Under the pieces are notes generated by a model. That model saw only the letters and a list, made by a program, of their open reading frames with translations, ran no database searches and was not told where the DNA came from. Made by a program: the position numbers and the translations under genes. A DNA stretch of 64,000 nt, taken from Panax quinquefolius. Its lineage: Eukaryota > Streptophyta > Magnoliopsida > Apiales > Araliaceae. The DNA is taken from contig CM035173.1 of NCBI GenBank assembly GCA_020205615.1, positions 51,650,922 through 51,714,921 on the forward strand, given 5' to 3'. Positions 23,432 to 35,930 of the stretch are shown here, in pieces (the stretch's first letter is position 1; each line of letters starts with the position of its first letter).

Positions 23432-26010
23432 TGTGGCGCCCCAAAATAGGTATACATCACCCATCTTTAGTCGCCAAATACATGGTACAAGATTCAAATA
23501 CAACTTAATAATATACAACCGTAAAAATACGACAAAACATAAACGAGAGTTTTAATACTGAATATTGTCTTCTAGATAGTATTCAAACTTAAATTGAGTC
23601 CTCAATACATTTATTATCACACTATTTCATAGAATAGTGAGAACTAATAATGCTATCATCTCGAACGTCACTCCGCTCCCCCCTAGTCCCTTCGCCACGC
23701 TTCTCATTTCTGAAGAGAACAATGAAAGCAAAAGGGTGAGCTCAACTAGCCCAGTAAGAAATATTATGACTAAGATAATGCAAAATAAATTATCGTTAGC
23801 CTTCAACAGTGTTAAAGTGATAAAATATAACAAACATCAAGTTTAACTGCAAGCGGAACAAGCAATCCATTAAAAGAGTCAAGTAGAGAATAAAATCTAC
23901 TATCTTCTATGATATAAAAGGTTTTTCATCACTTTTATCGCTGAGAATCATCATAATAAATAATCCACATCATCCCTACATTACGGCCAAGGATATTCAT
24001 TAGTATCACGACCACAAATTATCCATGCACTATGGGCCAAGGATATTCGTGTTTTCATCAATGGTCATGATCATGCCAACACCTGTCCATCAATGCACTA
24101 CGGGCCAATGAGGACTTTTACCACATCACTTGTAACATTATGTCATGATTATACCGAATAATCCCTTGTCATAATCATACCAAGTCCATCTATGCACTAC
24201 ATGCCACAGATGACTTTCAACATAATATAAACATGAGGATGATGACAATGATATAAGAATTCAATAAAACAAGTTCAAGGATAAATTTTTAAAGATTTAT
24301 AATTTAATTTATCCAAAATCAATAACTTCCTAAATTGTCAACATGATCTTCGCTTTGGAGTAAAATTCAAGAATAATATTATACCACAAATAATTTGGAC
24401 CAAAAACAAATTAATTTTATCATAAATAGTGCCCCTGAATAATACTTGAGTGAATAGTACCCGTGAAATAGTACTTTCTGAATAGTAACCCCGTGAATAG
24501 TACTCGGCATGAAAAAGTTAAAACTTATCAAAATCAAGGATATTCGAATAATATTTCCAGTATGAAAAGATCTCTTTAACAAGAATAATTTTACTTACGA
24601 AATACTTTACATAGTATGTATGCAGAAAATATTATTTCAAGCGAATATTGAACAAAAATAACATCACTTTACCTTGAAAAGTAGAGTATTCCAACCGGTA
24701 TAGCCGGTATATTCTTGAAGAAAACTTTCACTTTGCTTTTCTCACGCTCAAAGCTTTCTAAAACTCTAAAGAAATACGCTCAATATTATAGAAGAAGAAT
24801 TCTCTGCGATTACGTGTGATTTTCAATTCTAACTAAGCATCCTATTTATAGGAGAATGGAAGAAGTCTCTTTATAAGAAACCAGACCTTAGATGCTTATT
24901 TTTAAAATTCACGGATGAAACAACACAACTTTACGGTTCCTAAGTATCAGTATTCATTTTCAAGGAGTTGGCCAATGAGAAAAATGAACACATGCCAATA
25001 TAATAGCCTTGACCAATTAGAATGCACCCTAATTTGCAAGTTATCAATAATACTGAATGAGTGGAAAAGTTTGGCCAATAATGTCTAAGCTTGAAAAAAC
25101 ATCCCATAATCTACTAAATAAAGCTAGCAATTGTCATTCTTTGAAAATAATTAAGGCCCCCCTATCAACATCATCAATATATATATATATATATATATAT
25201 ATTAACAGCATTCCACCAAATTCACTCCACCCGTGAATTTGGTTTCCTCTTTGTGTAACCTAATTAAATATATATGTATATATATAAAACAAAATTGAGA
25301 TAACTTCTCCCAATTATTTTGAAAAATGGGTAAATGGGGGTCCAAATAATAAACAAAATTTACATCAAAGACTTCATAAAAATCCCTTCAATATTTTTAA
25401 CAACATTTATCATCATTATTATAATTCACAATATTAATCTACCAGATCGTTCCCAGGAAAGAGGGGGCTTTCTAATAAGGATTTCTCCCTATTGTCACGC
25501 AATTAGGTGACCAAACCTCTCATTGACAGAACTTCTAATATTTAAAATATCGACAATAATTGAATCCAATAACGTGAGATACTATGCAAAGAATTAATTC
25601 ATGTAGTAATAATTGAACAAAATCTGAGTGACTTCTCACGTAAGCATCAATAATCAATATCGTATTGCTACTATGCAACCACGCCAGACATCTTGTATTT
25701 TTTAACACCGGTGTTTCAACAGTTAACGGTAAAACTTTTGCCGTTATTTTTATAAAAAGATATTTTTGTCGTTTTCTCAATCCGACAATAATTCCGTTGT
25801 GGGGTCCACCAATGATTATGTCGTCGTACGAATATTCCCTGTTAAAACAAATATTCTCCGACCAATCAAATATTATATAACAACTTGCGTACTTTGTAAA
25901 ATTTATAAATATTACCCACAACTATAACATTATATCAAATTCACTCCATAATATTTAAAAATGATATTTATAGAAAATTCATCTTTATTCATAAAAGTTG
26001 GGGTCTTACA
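23432..26010 (-). repeat. Family A copy 1, right LTR (5' LTR of the element)
   Basis: It starts TGTGGCGCCCCAAAATAGG and ends GTTGGGGTCTTACA. It is closely similar to the left LTR over its whole 2579 bp. The minus-strand TATA box is at 24843-24850. Confidence 0.9.
24843..24850 (-). promoter_or_regulatory. LTR TATA box
   Basis: TATAAATA on the minus strand, upstream of the gag start of copy 1. This is the copy that would have driven the element's genomic RNA. Confidence 0.65.
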
Positions 26011-26297
26011 TTATACTTAATATATCATTACATATCTAATTTAATTATTAAATTGGACTAGAACATCATTTTATTTAATTTAATGATTTTTTTAAATATT
26101 AAATCGATTCATTTAATTTAATTATTTCATTAAATTAAATCCTTAAATAATAAAATTACCATTAATCAATTTAGTTACTAAATTATTACACCATAATTTC
26201 ATCAATAATTTATTTTTTCTCAACAAATAAATTATTTAAAATATTTATTTAATTCAATAAATATCTAAATTAATTACAAAATTTCTCGATCGTTACA
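26011..26297 (-). mobile_element. Family B gypsy LTR, second part (minus)
   Basis: This is the continuation of the LTR at 5698-8325 after the TTATA duplication. It ends CGATCGTTACA, directly followed by a polypurine tract. It is extremely AT-rich with no other content. Confidence 0.7.
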
Positions 26298-26373
26298 TCC
26301 TTCCCTCCTTAAAAGGATTCTGTCCCCAGAATCACGACTCGATAAATTTATTCGTTACATTCTTCCCTCCTTA
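26298..26373 (-). promoter_or_regulatory. Duplicated polypurine tract
   Basis: The pyrimidine run TCCTTCCCTCCTT (26298-26310), purine on the coding strand, recurs as TTCTTCCCTCCTT at 26360-26372. Each copy is preceded by CGTTACA and followed by a GTCCCCAGAATC block. This is a 62-bp tandem duplication of the LTR edge plus primer. Confidence 0.65.
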
Positions 26374-26406
26374 ACAAGATTATGTCCCCAGAATCGCTAT
26401 ACAAGA

Positions 26407-27932
26407 TTAAGCAAATAACTGAGGATAATTTTTCATCATAACATTTTCAAGTTCCCACATAGCTTCTTCAGTATTGTGGTTTCTCCAGATTACTTTAACA
26501 GAAGGTATCACTTTATTCCTTAGTACTTGCTCTTTTCTGTCAATAATTTGAACAGGGACTTCTTCAGATGACAAATCTTTCTCAAACTGTAATGGCTCAT
26601 ATTCTATAACATGCTTTTAATCAGGCTTATGTGGCCTTAATACCGAGACATGGAAAATGTTATGAATATGTTCTAATTCTGGAGGTAAAGCTACCTCGTA
26701 CGCCACTTCACCAACTCGTCGAAGCACTTCAAAAGGTCCTATAAACCTAGGGCTTAATTTCCCCTTTTGCCAAACTGAATTTTTCCCTTCCAGGGAGACA
26801 CTTTCAAGAAAGCAAAACTACTGATATCGAATTCCCAATTTTATCGGTGTTGATCGACATATTTCTTCTGTCTATCTTGTGCAGCTATCAATCTTGTTTG
26901 AATCACCTTGATGATCTCGACAGTTTGTTGTACCAATTCTGGACCCAATAACTGACGTTCACCTACCTCATCCTAGCATAATGGAGTTCTGCATTTCTTG
27001 TCGTATAATGCTTCGTAAAGCGGCATGCCAATACTCGCGTGATAACTATTATTATAGGCAAATTCAACTAATGGTAAATGGTCATCCTAATTTCCCTTGA
27101 AATTTATAATGCATGCTCTGAGCATATCCTCTAGTGTCTGGATGGTTCTCTCACTCTGTTCGTCAGTCTGAGGATGATACGTTGTGCTCATTCTCAACTG
27201 CGTTCTCCAAGCATTCTTGTAGTCGTTTCCAGACATTTGATGTGAAACGCCTATCTCTGTCTGACATAATGGACACCGGGACAATGTGTCTTGAAACAAT
27301 TTCCTTCGCGTACAGTTTTGCTAACCGATCTAAGTTAAATCTAATCTTAATTGTCAAAAAGTGTGCCGACTTTGTCAATCGATTGACAATCACCCAGATA
27401 GCGTCGAAACCTTGTTGAGTCGTTGGAAGACCTACCATAAAATCTATTGTGATATGCTCCCATTTCCATTCTGGTATCTCCAATGGTTGAAATAATTCGC
27501 TTGGCCTTTGATGTTTAGCTTTAACTTTCTGACACGTTAAACATTTCGCCACACACTTAGCGACGTCCTTTTTCATATTCAGCCACCAGAAATGATGTCT
27601 AAGATCCTTTTACATTTTTGTACTTCCAAGGTGAATCGAATACCGTGAGTTATGAGCCTTGCTTAAAATTTCATCTTTAACTTCCGGTACTGGCGGAACC
27701 TAAATTCTCCCTTCAAATCGAAGTAACCCTTCCGAATTAACTTTAAATTTATTTTCCTCACCTTTAGACACTTTTTCTCTTATCTCTTCACAGTTCATCC
27801 TGGAGTTGTGCAGTCTTCACCTTATCTACCAACGTTGAACTGTTTCCTATCTGAAATTTTTTTGTTTGATTCTGTCGGATATTTAATTTCTAACTCCATT
27901 TTTGCCATTTCCGATACTAGCTTCTCCTGAGC
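26407..27932 (-). pseudogene. gypsy integrase and chromodomain tail, family B
   Basis: On the minus strand it holds the H2C2 zinc module (CVAKCLTCQKVK), the core with HITIDFMVGLP (first Asp), [13 protein letters not shown] (second Asp) and [12 protein letters not shown] (Glu), and the tail VIPSVKVIWRNHNTEEAMWE, ending PQLFA and a TAA at 26407. Integrase joins the cDNA to chromosomal DNA. All three catalytic acidic residues remain but lie in different frames. The upstream part (RNase H, RT, protease, Gag) is missing. The sequence stops at 27932, where a family A LTR begins. It is clearly diverged from the family A polyprotein. Confidence 0.85.
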
Positions 27933-30701
27933 TGTGACGCCCCCAAAATAGGTATACATCACCCATCTTGAGTCGCCAATACATGGTACAAAATTCAAAT
28001 ACAACTTAATTATACAACAGTCGTGTAAAGTACGACAAAATACATGCTGTGAGTTTTAATACAAATATTACCTACTAGACAATATCGGATAAATGACATG
28101 CTATTAAATGACAGTTTTTATAAATATAAATAATTATAGAAAATTGTCGGATAATCCGAAAAATGTGAAAAATATATGAAGTAAACAGTTGTCAAGAAAT
28201 ATTCGTTTGGTCGGAGAATATTCTTTTTATCGTGGAATATTCGTACGACGGCGTAATCATTGGTGGACCACATTACATAATAACTGTCGAATTTAGAAAG
28301 CGACAGAAATAACCTTTTTATAAAAATTAAGGCAAAACTTTTACCGTTAAACTGTTGAAATACCCGATGATAAAATACGATGTCGTATGGTGATTCAACA
28401 AGATGGTACACTGTATTCCACAAGATAACACTGCGGTATTGCATGTTGATTCATATTATTGATTCTTACGTAAGAAGTCACTCAGTATTTCATTCAATAA
28501 TTATCACAGTAGTTATTTCACAGTAACTCATATTATTGATATGATATAATTAGACCAGTTGGCAGTATTGTGAGTCTATGTTAATAATTATGAATAATGG
28601 TTCAAAGATTGAAAAGGGTGTTGATTAAAGATAAGTATGATATACAGATGTTTGTTTAATTATTATTTTTTACAAAAGTAAATTTGGCAGGACTTGCCGA
28701 CACTCTACTTTGTCTAAAGTAGTATGGACCATAACTCTATTATTGAACAAATTTTGTTAAAACGTGTACAAGTGGGTTTAATTTTCTCTGTGGGACCATA
28801 AATTCCACTACCATTATATTATGTAGCTCATTTGGTTATTTTGTCAAAGTGTGTGTGCTAATTGTTTCTTCAATTTTCAGTAATAAATAGATCGCCCGGT
28901 TAAGCAACTAAACACACACCATCACTATACTAAAAATATAAAATTATTTTACTACACAATTGTGAGTATTCCTGTTGAGTGTAAGGTTACTCCAAGTGTA
29001 GATAAAGAATGCAAGCATTGTTTAAGTTGATCAATTTCACAAAAAGCAGAATCAAATCACATCCTAAGGTAAGGGGGTATCATTTTTATGGTAAAGGGAT
29101 GTCATTTTCTTTCATACTTCATATTATGGTAATATATTATTATTCATTTCTTTAGCTTATCATTAAATGGTGAAAAGTCCTAAAATGATTAAAATATCCT
29201 TAATAGTTTATGCTTCATCTAATATCATGTTGGCAATTTGGACTCTGGATAATTAAGTTAAAAATCACTAAAATCTATTTTATCTTATTATTCTGATTAT
29301 TTATGTTCATTCATTATATATATCTTTGTCATCATCCTCATGCTTATAGTTTATGCATCATCTAATATCATGTTGGCAATTTGGACTCTGGATAATTAAG
29401 TTGAAAATCTATTTTATCTTATTATTCTGATTATTTATGTTCATTCATTATATATATATATATATATCATTGTCATCATCCTCATGCTTATATTGTGCTG
29501 AAAGTCATCTTTGGCCCGTAGTGCATAGATGGACAGTTGTTTGGCATGATCATGACCACTGATGATACTAACGAATATCCTTGGCCCGTAGTGCATAGAT
29601 AATTCGATGATGTGAAATATTTAATGTTACAAACGAATGATGTGATGAAAGTCCTCTTTGGCCCATAGTGCAAAGATGGACGGTTGATTATTAGTTTTAC
29701 AGTTGTATATCTTTGGGCCGTAGTGCAAAGATGAACTGTTGATTATTGGTTTTATAGTTGTATATCTTTGGCTTGTAGTGCAAAGATGAACAGTTGATTA
29801 TTGGTTTTACAGTTGTATGTCTTTGGTCGTAGTGCAAAGATGAATTTAATGGCATAATTATAAACATAAACTGTGAATTGGTATAACCATGAGCTTTGTG
29901 TTTCAGGTAAAAACAGGTGGTGAAAGTTCTATTTGTCTTGGGTACAATGAAGAACTGTTGATTAGTGTTACAGAAATAAAATATTGATGATGGACTTTTA
30001 ATTGGGAGAAGATAGTAAACATTATGTTCTACTTGACTCTTCTAATGAATTGTTGATTCCGCTGCAATTATAGTTGAAAACTTTTATCATCTACCATATG
30101 TTCTAAATATCTGATTTATTACTGATGAAAGCTATCGATAATTTAATTATCTTAAGTCATGATATTCTTTACTGGGCTATTTGTGCTCACCCTTTTGCTT
30201 CACCACTCCTTTCAGGTAATAAAAGTGTAGCTGGGACTAGCAGAGAGAACATGGGTATAAAGTGGTATTTCGAATTAGTCGCAATCCTAATCAAGTTATG
30301 AAACAGTGTGGCATAATAATTGTACTGAGAACTTAAAATGTGTGTGTCGTATTTTATACGTCATTTAATATTTAATTTTGGTGAACAACAATAGGGTGAG
30401 GTGAACTCGAATTTGGAAGCGTCAAAAAATGCACTCCATTAGAATGAGGAGAACAGAAATCTTCTCGTGTTCCTTGAGGACTTAAAATATTTGCTTTGCT
30501 ATTCTTTATATGGAATTGTAATAATTTGAGTATGAATATTGTCGTATTATATACGTTATAATATTTGTATTGAAACTCACAGTATATGTGTCGTCGTATT
30601 TTGCACGACAGTTCAATAGTTGTAATAGAATTGTTCGCATCGGTAATGTTATTTCTTGCGACCCAAGATGGGTTGTGTGGACCTATTTTGGGGGCGTCAC
30701 A
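27933..30701 (+). mobile_element. Rearranged family A LTR with inverted ends
   Basis: From about 28085 to 30701 the sequence follows a plus-strand family A LTR and ends TTTTGGGGGCGTCACA. At the left, 27933-28084 is instead the inverted 3' end of a family A LTR (TGTGACGCCCCCAAAATAGG onward). The normal TGTAAGACCCC start is absent. The two ends form an imperfect inverted repeat of about 150 bp. No target-site duplication is seen (TGAGC against AAAAA). Confidence 0.65.
29505..29850 (+). repeat. GCCCGTAGTGCAAAGATGA repeats
   Basis: At least six copies of a 19-base motif (CTTTGGCCCGTAGTGCAAAG and variants) occur, spaced by 40-65 bases. The same motif recurs, in either orientation, in the R/U5 part of every family A LTR (3400-3700, 8880-9110, 22440-22730, 23990-24200, 34800-34930, 50320-50540, 57760-57970). 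Confidence 0.8.
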
Positions 30702-31700
30702 AAAAATATTCCTTTTGAAGGTCACTGAATGGTCGTAAGGACCATGAACTCTTTATATAAATGTTCAATAATCACAAAGACTGTGAACCTTTACATGGCG
30801 TTCAACAGTCACAAAGATTGCAAACTCTGATCGCCCAAAACGTCATTAGGTGATTAGCTTAATAATACACCATGTTACACATAACACTTAATATTGTATA
30901 TACATATTATATGTCGGTTATCCGACCAAAAGATAATACCCCCATTTTTAGGGTTGTTCATACTCAGTCATAACCTCTGAATCTGCACCAAAATAATTTG
31001 AATTGAATTAACATATTACCAAAGAATCATAAGCAGTTCAATAAATTGATAGAAACATAATAACTAAGTTTAGCCGAATAAATGGCATAAACTCCTTTTA
31101 TAGACGGAATAAGAAGCTTTTCAAAAAAAAATTACGGTTTAATAATGAGCGAAATTCAAATGTACAGGAGTGCGGGAACTTGCCTATCTGGGGCGTACTT
31201 TCCTCAAATATGATATTTTTCGTCTCGAGATAGTAACCTAGGGTGTGTGTGGTATCTCTCTTAGCTTGGATCTCCTTGCCTTTTCTTCTTATTTGATAAT
31301 TTTTTTCTCACTTTCTCATTTCTTCTTATTGGCCGAACACTCTCTTTCTCTCTCTCCTTTGTGGCTTTTGTTTTTGTGTTTGATGAAAAGTGAGGAGAAA
31401 TAAATAGGGTTGCATATTTATAGTCAAAGTTGAATGACTTTGTCAGTTCGCAGAAACATTAACATACATACAATCAACATTGTAAAACAATGGAAGCATG
31501 ACATAAATCATATTTAAATTTTTTTGCAATCTCAGGAATCACCTTATGCAATAATATTAATCGAAGAGTGATAAAAGATATACCTTTACGAAGATGAATC
31601 AACTCCTTGATATGATCTTCAAGTTCCAATTCTTTGTTCCTACACGTTTCTTCAAATCCACTGATCAAACGCAAGTTACTCTCTGTGTGTAAGTATATTG
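30702..31700 (-). mobile_element. Family B-type LTR remnant (minus)
   Basis: The blocks AAGGACCATGAACT, CAACAGTCAC and AGGGTTGTTCATACTCAGT follow the same order as the family B LTR at 6170-6370. A minus-strand TATA box sits at 31415-31422. Neither LTR end is intact. The small minus frame at 31474-31674 has no recognised motif. Confidence 0.5.
31415..31422 (-). promoter_or_regulatory. LTR TATA box
   Basis: TATAAATA on the minus strand, followed by TGCAACCC and an A-rich leader, as expected of an LTR core promoter. Confidence 0.5.
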
Positions 31701-31718
31701 ATTGAATAAGTAAATTTA

Positions 31719-31805
31719 GATTCTACAAGAACTTTTTTTTTTTGCAAAAGGCTAAAATTTTATTGCTGAAAATTATCCCAATATTCAAAATGGATTCTAC
31801 AAGAA
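31719..31805 (-). mobile_element. 61-bp LINE/SINE-type 3' tail insertion with poly(A)
   Basis: A 13-bp direct repeat, GATTCTACAAGAA, at 31719-31731 and 31793-31805 encloses 61 bp. On the minus strand the insert ends in an 11-base A run after an AATAAAATTTTAG block. A long duplication plus a terminal poly(A) is the mark of target-primed retroposition, here of a very short 5'-truncated copy. Confidence 0.75.
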
Positions 31806-32905
31806 ATTGGGTGGCTAGACCTAATTCTCGCACCCACTCCTAACTCTTTAGATTATAGAGAATTATTACGTGGTATCTCTATACTCACAGTTCTGGAAAC
31901 CCTAATTTATCATAACGTCTCTCCTTATATATAATTTTTCTCCTCCTAAACTCTTTAGGATTTAGGGTTTAATTTAATTTTCAAACCATTTAGGAACTAA
32001 ATTATTTATAATAATAATAATAATAATAAGACTCTCTTATTAATTTATAATTAGTATTTCTCAAATACTTAATTATAAATATTAAGTTATTCAATTTATT
32101 CCACCAACAAATTAAGTATATTTAACTTATTATAATTAAGCCAATTATTTCTAAAGTAATATTTCTCTTTTATGGTGTGACCATTTAGTTTCAATATTAT
32201 ACCAATAGTAGAATAAATAAATTAGATCCATTTTAATATTATTTATAATAAATTAAACTCATTTAATTCAAATAAAAATAAATAATATTTATTCTACATC
32301 ATGAGTGACACCTCTTAGCATATCATGACTATCTGGATAATATGGAATTAACGTTTAATCACAAAGAACCTATTCCGTAAATAGTTACCGTACAATTTAA
32401 TCGATCCTTCTACCATACAATGTCCCGATCAAACATAAAACATGGAATTACTATTAAATTTTATTTATTTGATCAGATGCATTTCAATTCTCAAATGCAC
32501 AACTCTGATTATTGCAAATTAAAAACTTCTTACTAATTTCATTTCACCTTCCAGAGATTCATGAGTTGTCATTTATCGAATCGCATAGGACATTCTATCC
32601 CTTTACTGGAAGTGGTAAATCCTTTGTTGATCATTCACTTACCTTCATGTACACTTTATTATACCTGAACATACCCTTTGATATACCCAAAAAGTCTTAA
32701 GGAACATGACAAAATATAATTCAGAATACACAGTATTATGATGATCTCAAGTCCAAGGATCACTTTTACTACTATCACTTTAGGAACTCCTATTGACAGA
32801 CAAGTAAAACTCCATTAACATTCCTTTAAGCGAGTCACGTTCAATGAACTTATTCTCTAATAAGCACCCACATACTTGCTTTAGTGTCTCCACATAAATG
32901 ATTAT

Positions 32906-35464
32906 TGTAAGACCCCAACTTATTATAAATGAAATTAAATTTCTCTATTTATTATTTTGAAATATTAAGGGTTGATTTGATTAATGTGGTTAGTTATGGG
33001 TAAAATGCGCAAATATTTCAAATAAGCAAATGGTTATAAAATATTCATTGTTGTCTTGGGAATATTAGTTTGGTCGTGGAATATTCTTCTTTGTGGAGAA
33101 TATTAAATGCGACGGTAGCGACCTTGTGTGGGCCCCATAACGGAAAGTGATTGGATGAAGAAAGCGACAAGTATAAGTTTTTATAAATAACTACAGTAGT
33201 TATTACTGAAGTAACACCGTTGGAATAATCGGTAGTTTAAACCACAGAAAGATGAGGTATTGCACCAATTATTGATTCTTATGTAAGAAGACCTACTCAA
33301 TAATTGTTACAATAATTACTATTTAATATTTTATTTTATTGATTCAATAATTCTTTGCGTTGATATTTTATATTATTGTTGTTTCAATAATTATCAACAC
33401 ATGTATTTCCCATTATCGGATCAATAATTCATATTATTTGAATAATATTATTAGATAGCATTATTATGCAATGTCTAGAAAGTTACATCGATGAGAGGTT
33501 TGGTCACCTAATTGCGTGCATCAATGAGGAGAAATCCTTATTGAAAGCCCCTCTTTCTGAAACGACACTGGTTGTCGATGTTGTGATTACGTAATATTAT
33601 TTGTGAATAATTAATTATTGATTTATATGATAAGAAAATATTCATTTTATGTGGATATGGATGGAGAAAATTTTAATGTGACAATTGTTGAAAATTGATA
33701 TTTTATCTTTTTCGATAAAATAATTCATTTAAATATATTATAATATTATAATATAATAATAATAGTGATATTTTTACAATGAATGTGTGATATATGAATA
33801 AATGAGGAGGAAGAGTATTTTTGTAACAAAAAATATTTAACACATGTTTTGTGTGTCGGTGAGCCCCATTTTGTAACTGAAATTGGATTATAGCCCGGAA
33901 AATCGTCTGTATGTGAATTTCGGTCAATTTCTGCTTGGATTTGGAAAAATTTAAACTTACAAAGTTGTAGAGAATTGAATTTTCTATGGAATGGACATAA
34001 GATTCAAATTTTTCTGATAAAATGGCTATTTATTATGAATTATTGAAGTTCTGAAATAATTGATTTTTAAAGTTTTAAATTTTTTTTAAAAGAAAAACAT
34101 TTTTAATATGTTGGTGGGCCCCATTAGTATGTAAAATGAGCTGAAATCAGTTATTCAAAGTGGGTGTAGGAAATTTGTTAAAAATAATAATATTTTATTA
34201 AATTTTATGCTTTGGTGTTCTAAGAATTTTCCTATAAATAGGGTGCTTAGGTTAGAATTGAAAATCACACCAGAAACTAAAGTTTTCTCTCTCTATATTA
34301 TTGAGCGTATTCTTGTGAATATTTTGATACTTTAAGTGTTGCTATACGGTGCAAGTCCCCTTCAGCGTTATATCTGATATTCCAGCTAGAAGCACTATTC
34401 TTTTGAGGTAAGGGATGTTATTTTTTTTTATAAATGATATTATTTCTTCTAATATCATTATGCCGAAATATTGATATGAATTTTATTGTGGAAATTCTAC
34501 CTTTTTTGTGTCGGGGTTACTATTCACGTATACGGCACTATTCATGTATACGGCACTATTCACCAAAAAATAAAATTTTCTCTTCTTTGTCCCAGATATT
34601 TATTTTTGTTACTAGCTTTGATTGTATCCATGTTTTGATCATTATTCTTGAATTTTGCTTCACAATAGTTTATTATGGAGTATTTTTGAACATGGATAAA
34701 CTGAAATACGAATCCCTAATATTTGTTCTTTTGTTTCACTGGTTTCGTTTTCTTTAAAATATTTTTCATCGTCCTCAGTCCTAAATGATGATATAACTGA
34801 ATATCTTTGGCCTTTAGTGCAAAGATTAATGATTTTCTGATGAATATCTTTGGCCCATAATGCAAAGATGAGCAGGTGTTGAGATGAACATGACCAACTG
34901 ATGAATATCTTTGGCCTGTAGTGCAAAGATGAATATTTGATCCAAGATGTATATTAATTGATGTTACAGGGATAAAATATTGATGATGAACTTTAAAATC
35001 ATAGAAGATAGTAGATTTCATTATCTACTTAACTCTTCTAATGAATTATTATTTTCGCTGCGAATATTGATTTAAAACTTGTTGTCTATTATATTCTATC
35101 AGATTTTTCCCTGTTGAGGACTAACGATAATTTATTCTATATTATCTTAGTCATAATGTTCTTTACTGGACCAGTTCTTCTCAGGAAGCGAGAATATAGC
35201 GGGGAGTAGTCGGGGTGTGGAGTGATGTTCCAATGCAGTTGTTATAGTAGTCCTCACTATTTTTTAAAATAGTGTATCAATAATTGTAATGAGGACTTAT
35301 TTGAGTGTGGATATTGTCTAGCAGACAATATTTGTATTTAAACTCACAGTTTATGTGTTGTCGTATTTTGCACGACAATTATATTAATAAAGTTGTAGTT
35401 GTTTTTGTACCATGTGTTTGGCGACTCAGAATGGATGATGTATACCTATTTTGGGGGCGTCACA
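32906..35464 (+). mobile_element. Solo LTR, family A, plus orientation
   Basis: It starts TGTAAGACCCCAACTTATTA and ends CCTATTTTGGGGGCGTCACA. It is 2559 bp long and flanked by a perfect 5-bp duplication ATTAT (32901-32905 and 35465-35469). The flanking sequence is continuous relative to the right arm of the inverted repeat, which confirms a clean insertion followed by LTR-LTR recombination. Confidence 0.9.
34233..34240 (+). promoter_or_regulatory. LTR TATA box
   Basis: TATAAATA within TTTTCCTATAAATAGGGTGC, in the conserved family A position. Confidence 0.65.
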
Positions 35465-35881
35465 ATTATAAGATCAATCATTCTCTTCAATAGATCAAAC
35501 ATAGTATGTATTAATCTATCTAGAATCAGTAACCCCACATTAATGATCCAACGATTAGGAACATTTTAGTTTTGAGTTATCTAGAATTTAGATTTCATTA
35601 GTATGAACTCTTCATGATTTTAAAAGTATTGCTCCAAAACTATGATCAATTTATCATATTTATTTAATTCAACTAATTAAACATAGATAAAAATGACTTT
35701 AATCAAACAAATTCTTTTATTAATAAATGAACAAGATTATAAAATAAATATTTATCACATCCAATGTGATAAATACTCCCTTTACCACTCAAAGTTGTTA
35801 TAATACTCCCTTTTTTCCTAGCTTTGATCGCAAGTTGGAGAAATTTCTAGATTTTTGACCTTTTGATCAACTTGTTTTACT

Positions 35882-35882
<1 letters not shown>

Positions 35883-35928
<46 letters not shown>
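35883..35928. repeat. (TA)n(GA)n compound microsatellite
   Basis: About 12 TA units pass directly into about 10 GA units, at the junction between the two arms of the inverted repeat. Confidence 0.95.

Positions 35929-35929
<1 letters not shown>

Positions 35930-35930
<1 letters not shown>

Larger units (their letters stand above)
8326..26010 (-). mobile_element. Ty3/gypsy chromovirus-type element, family A copy 1, with nested insertions
   Basis: A complete minus-strand element with LTRs at 8326-10946 and 23432-26010, flanked by a perfect 5-bp duplication TTATA (8321-8325, 26011-26015). The order from right to left is LTR, primer-binding site, gag, protease, RT, RNase H, integrase, chromodomain-like tail, polypurine tract, LTR. 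This is the Ty3/gypsy gene order, and the integrase tail (VHNIFHISMLRKYV, then VLWGNHDVEEMTWELE) looks like the Tekay/Del chromovirus group. It is split by a CACTA remnant (15236-20248) and a solo LTR (20379-23271). Many stops and frameshifts make it defective. Confidence 0.9.
31806..35860 (-). repeat. Inverted ~1.6-kb repeat, left arm
   Basis: Leaving out the solo LTR at 32906-35464, this stretch is the diverged reverse complement of 35930-37457. Shared blocks include GTGTCTCCACATA, ATAAGCACCCACATA, GACTTGAGATCAT (inverse), AATGTCC(T) and the AATAATAATAATAATAA run. I see no coding sequence. It may be an LTR of another retrotransposon family. Confidence 0.6.
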
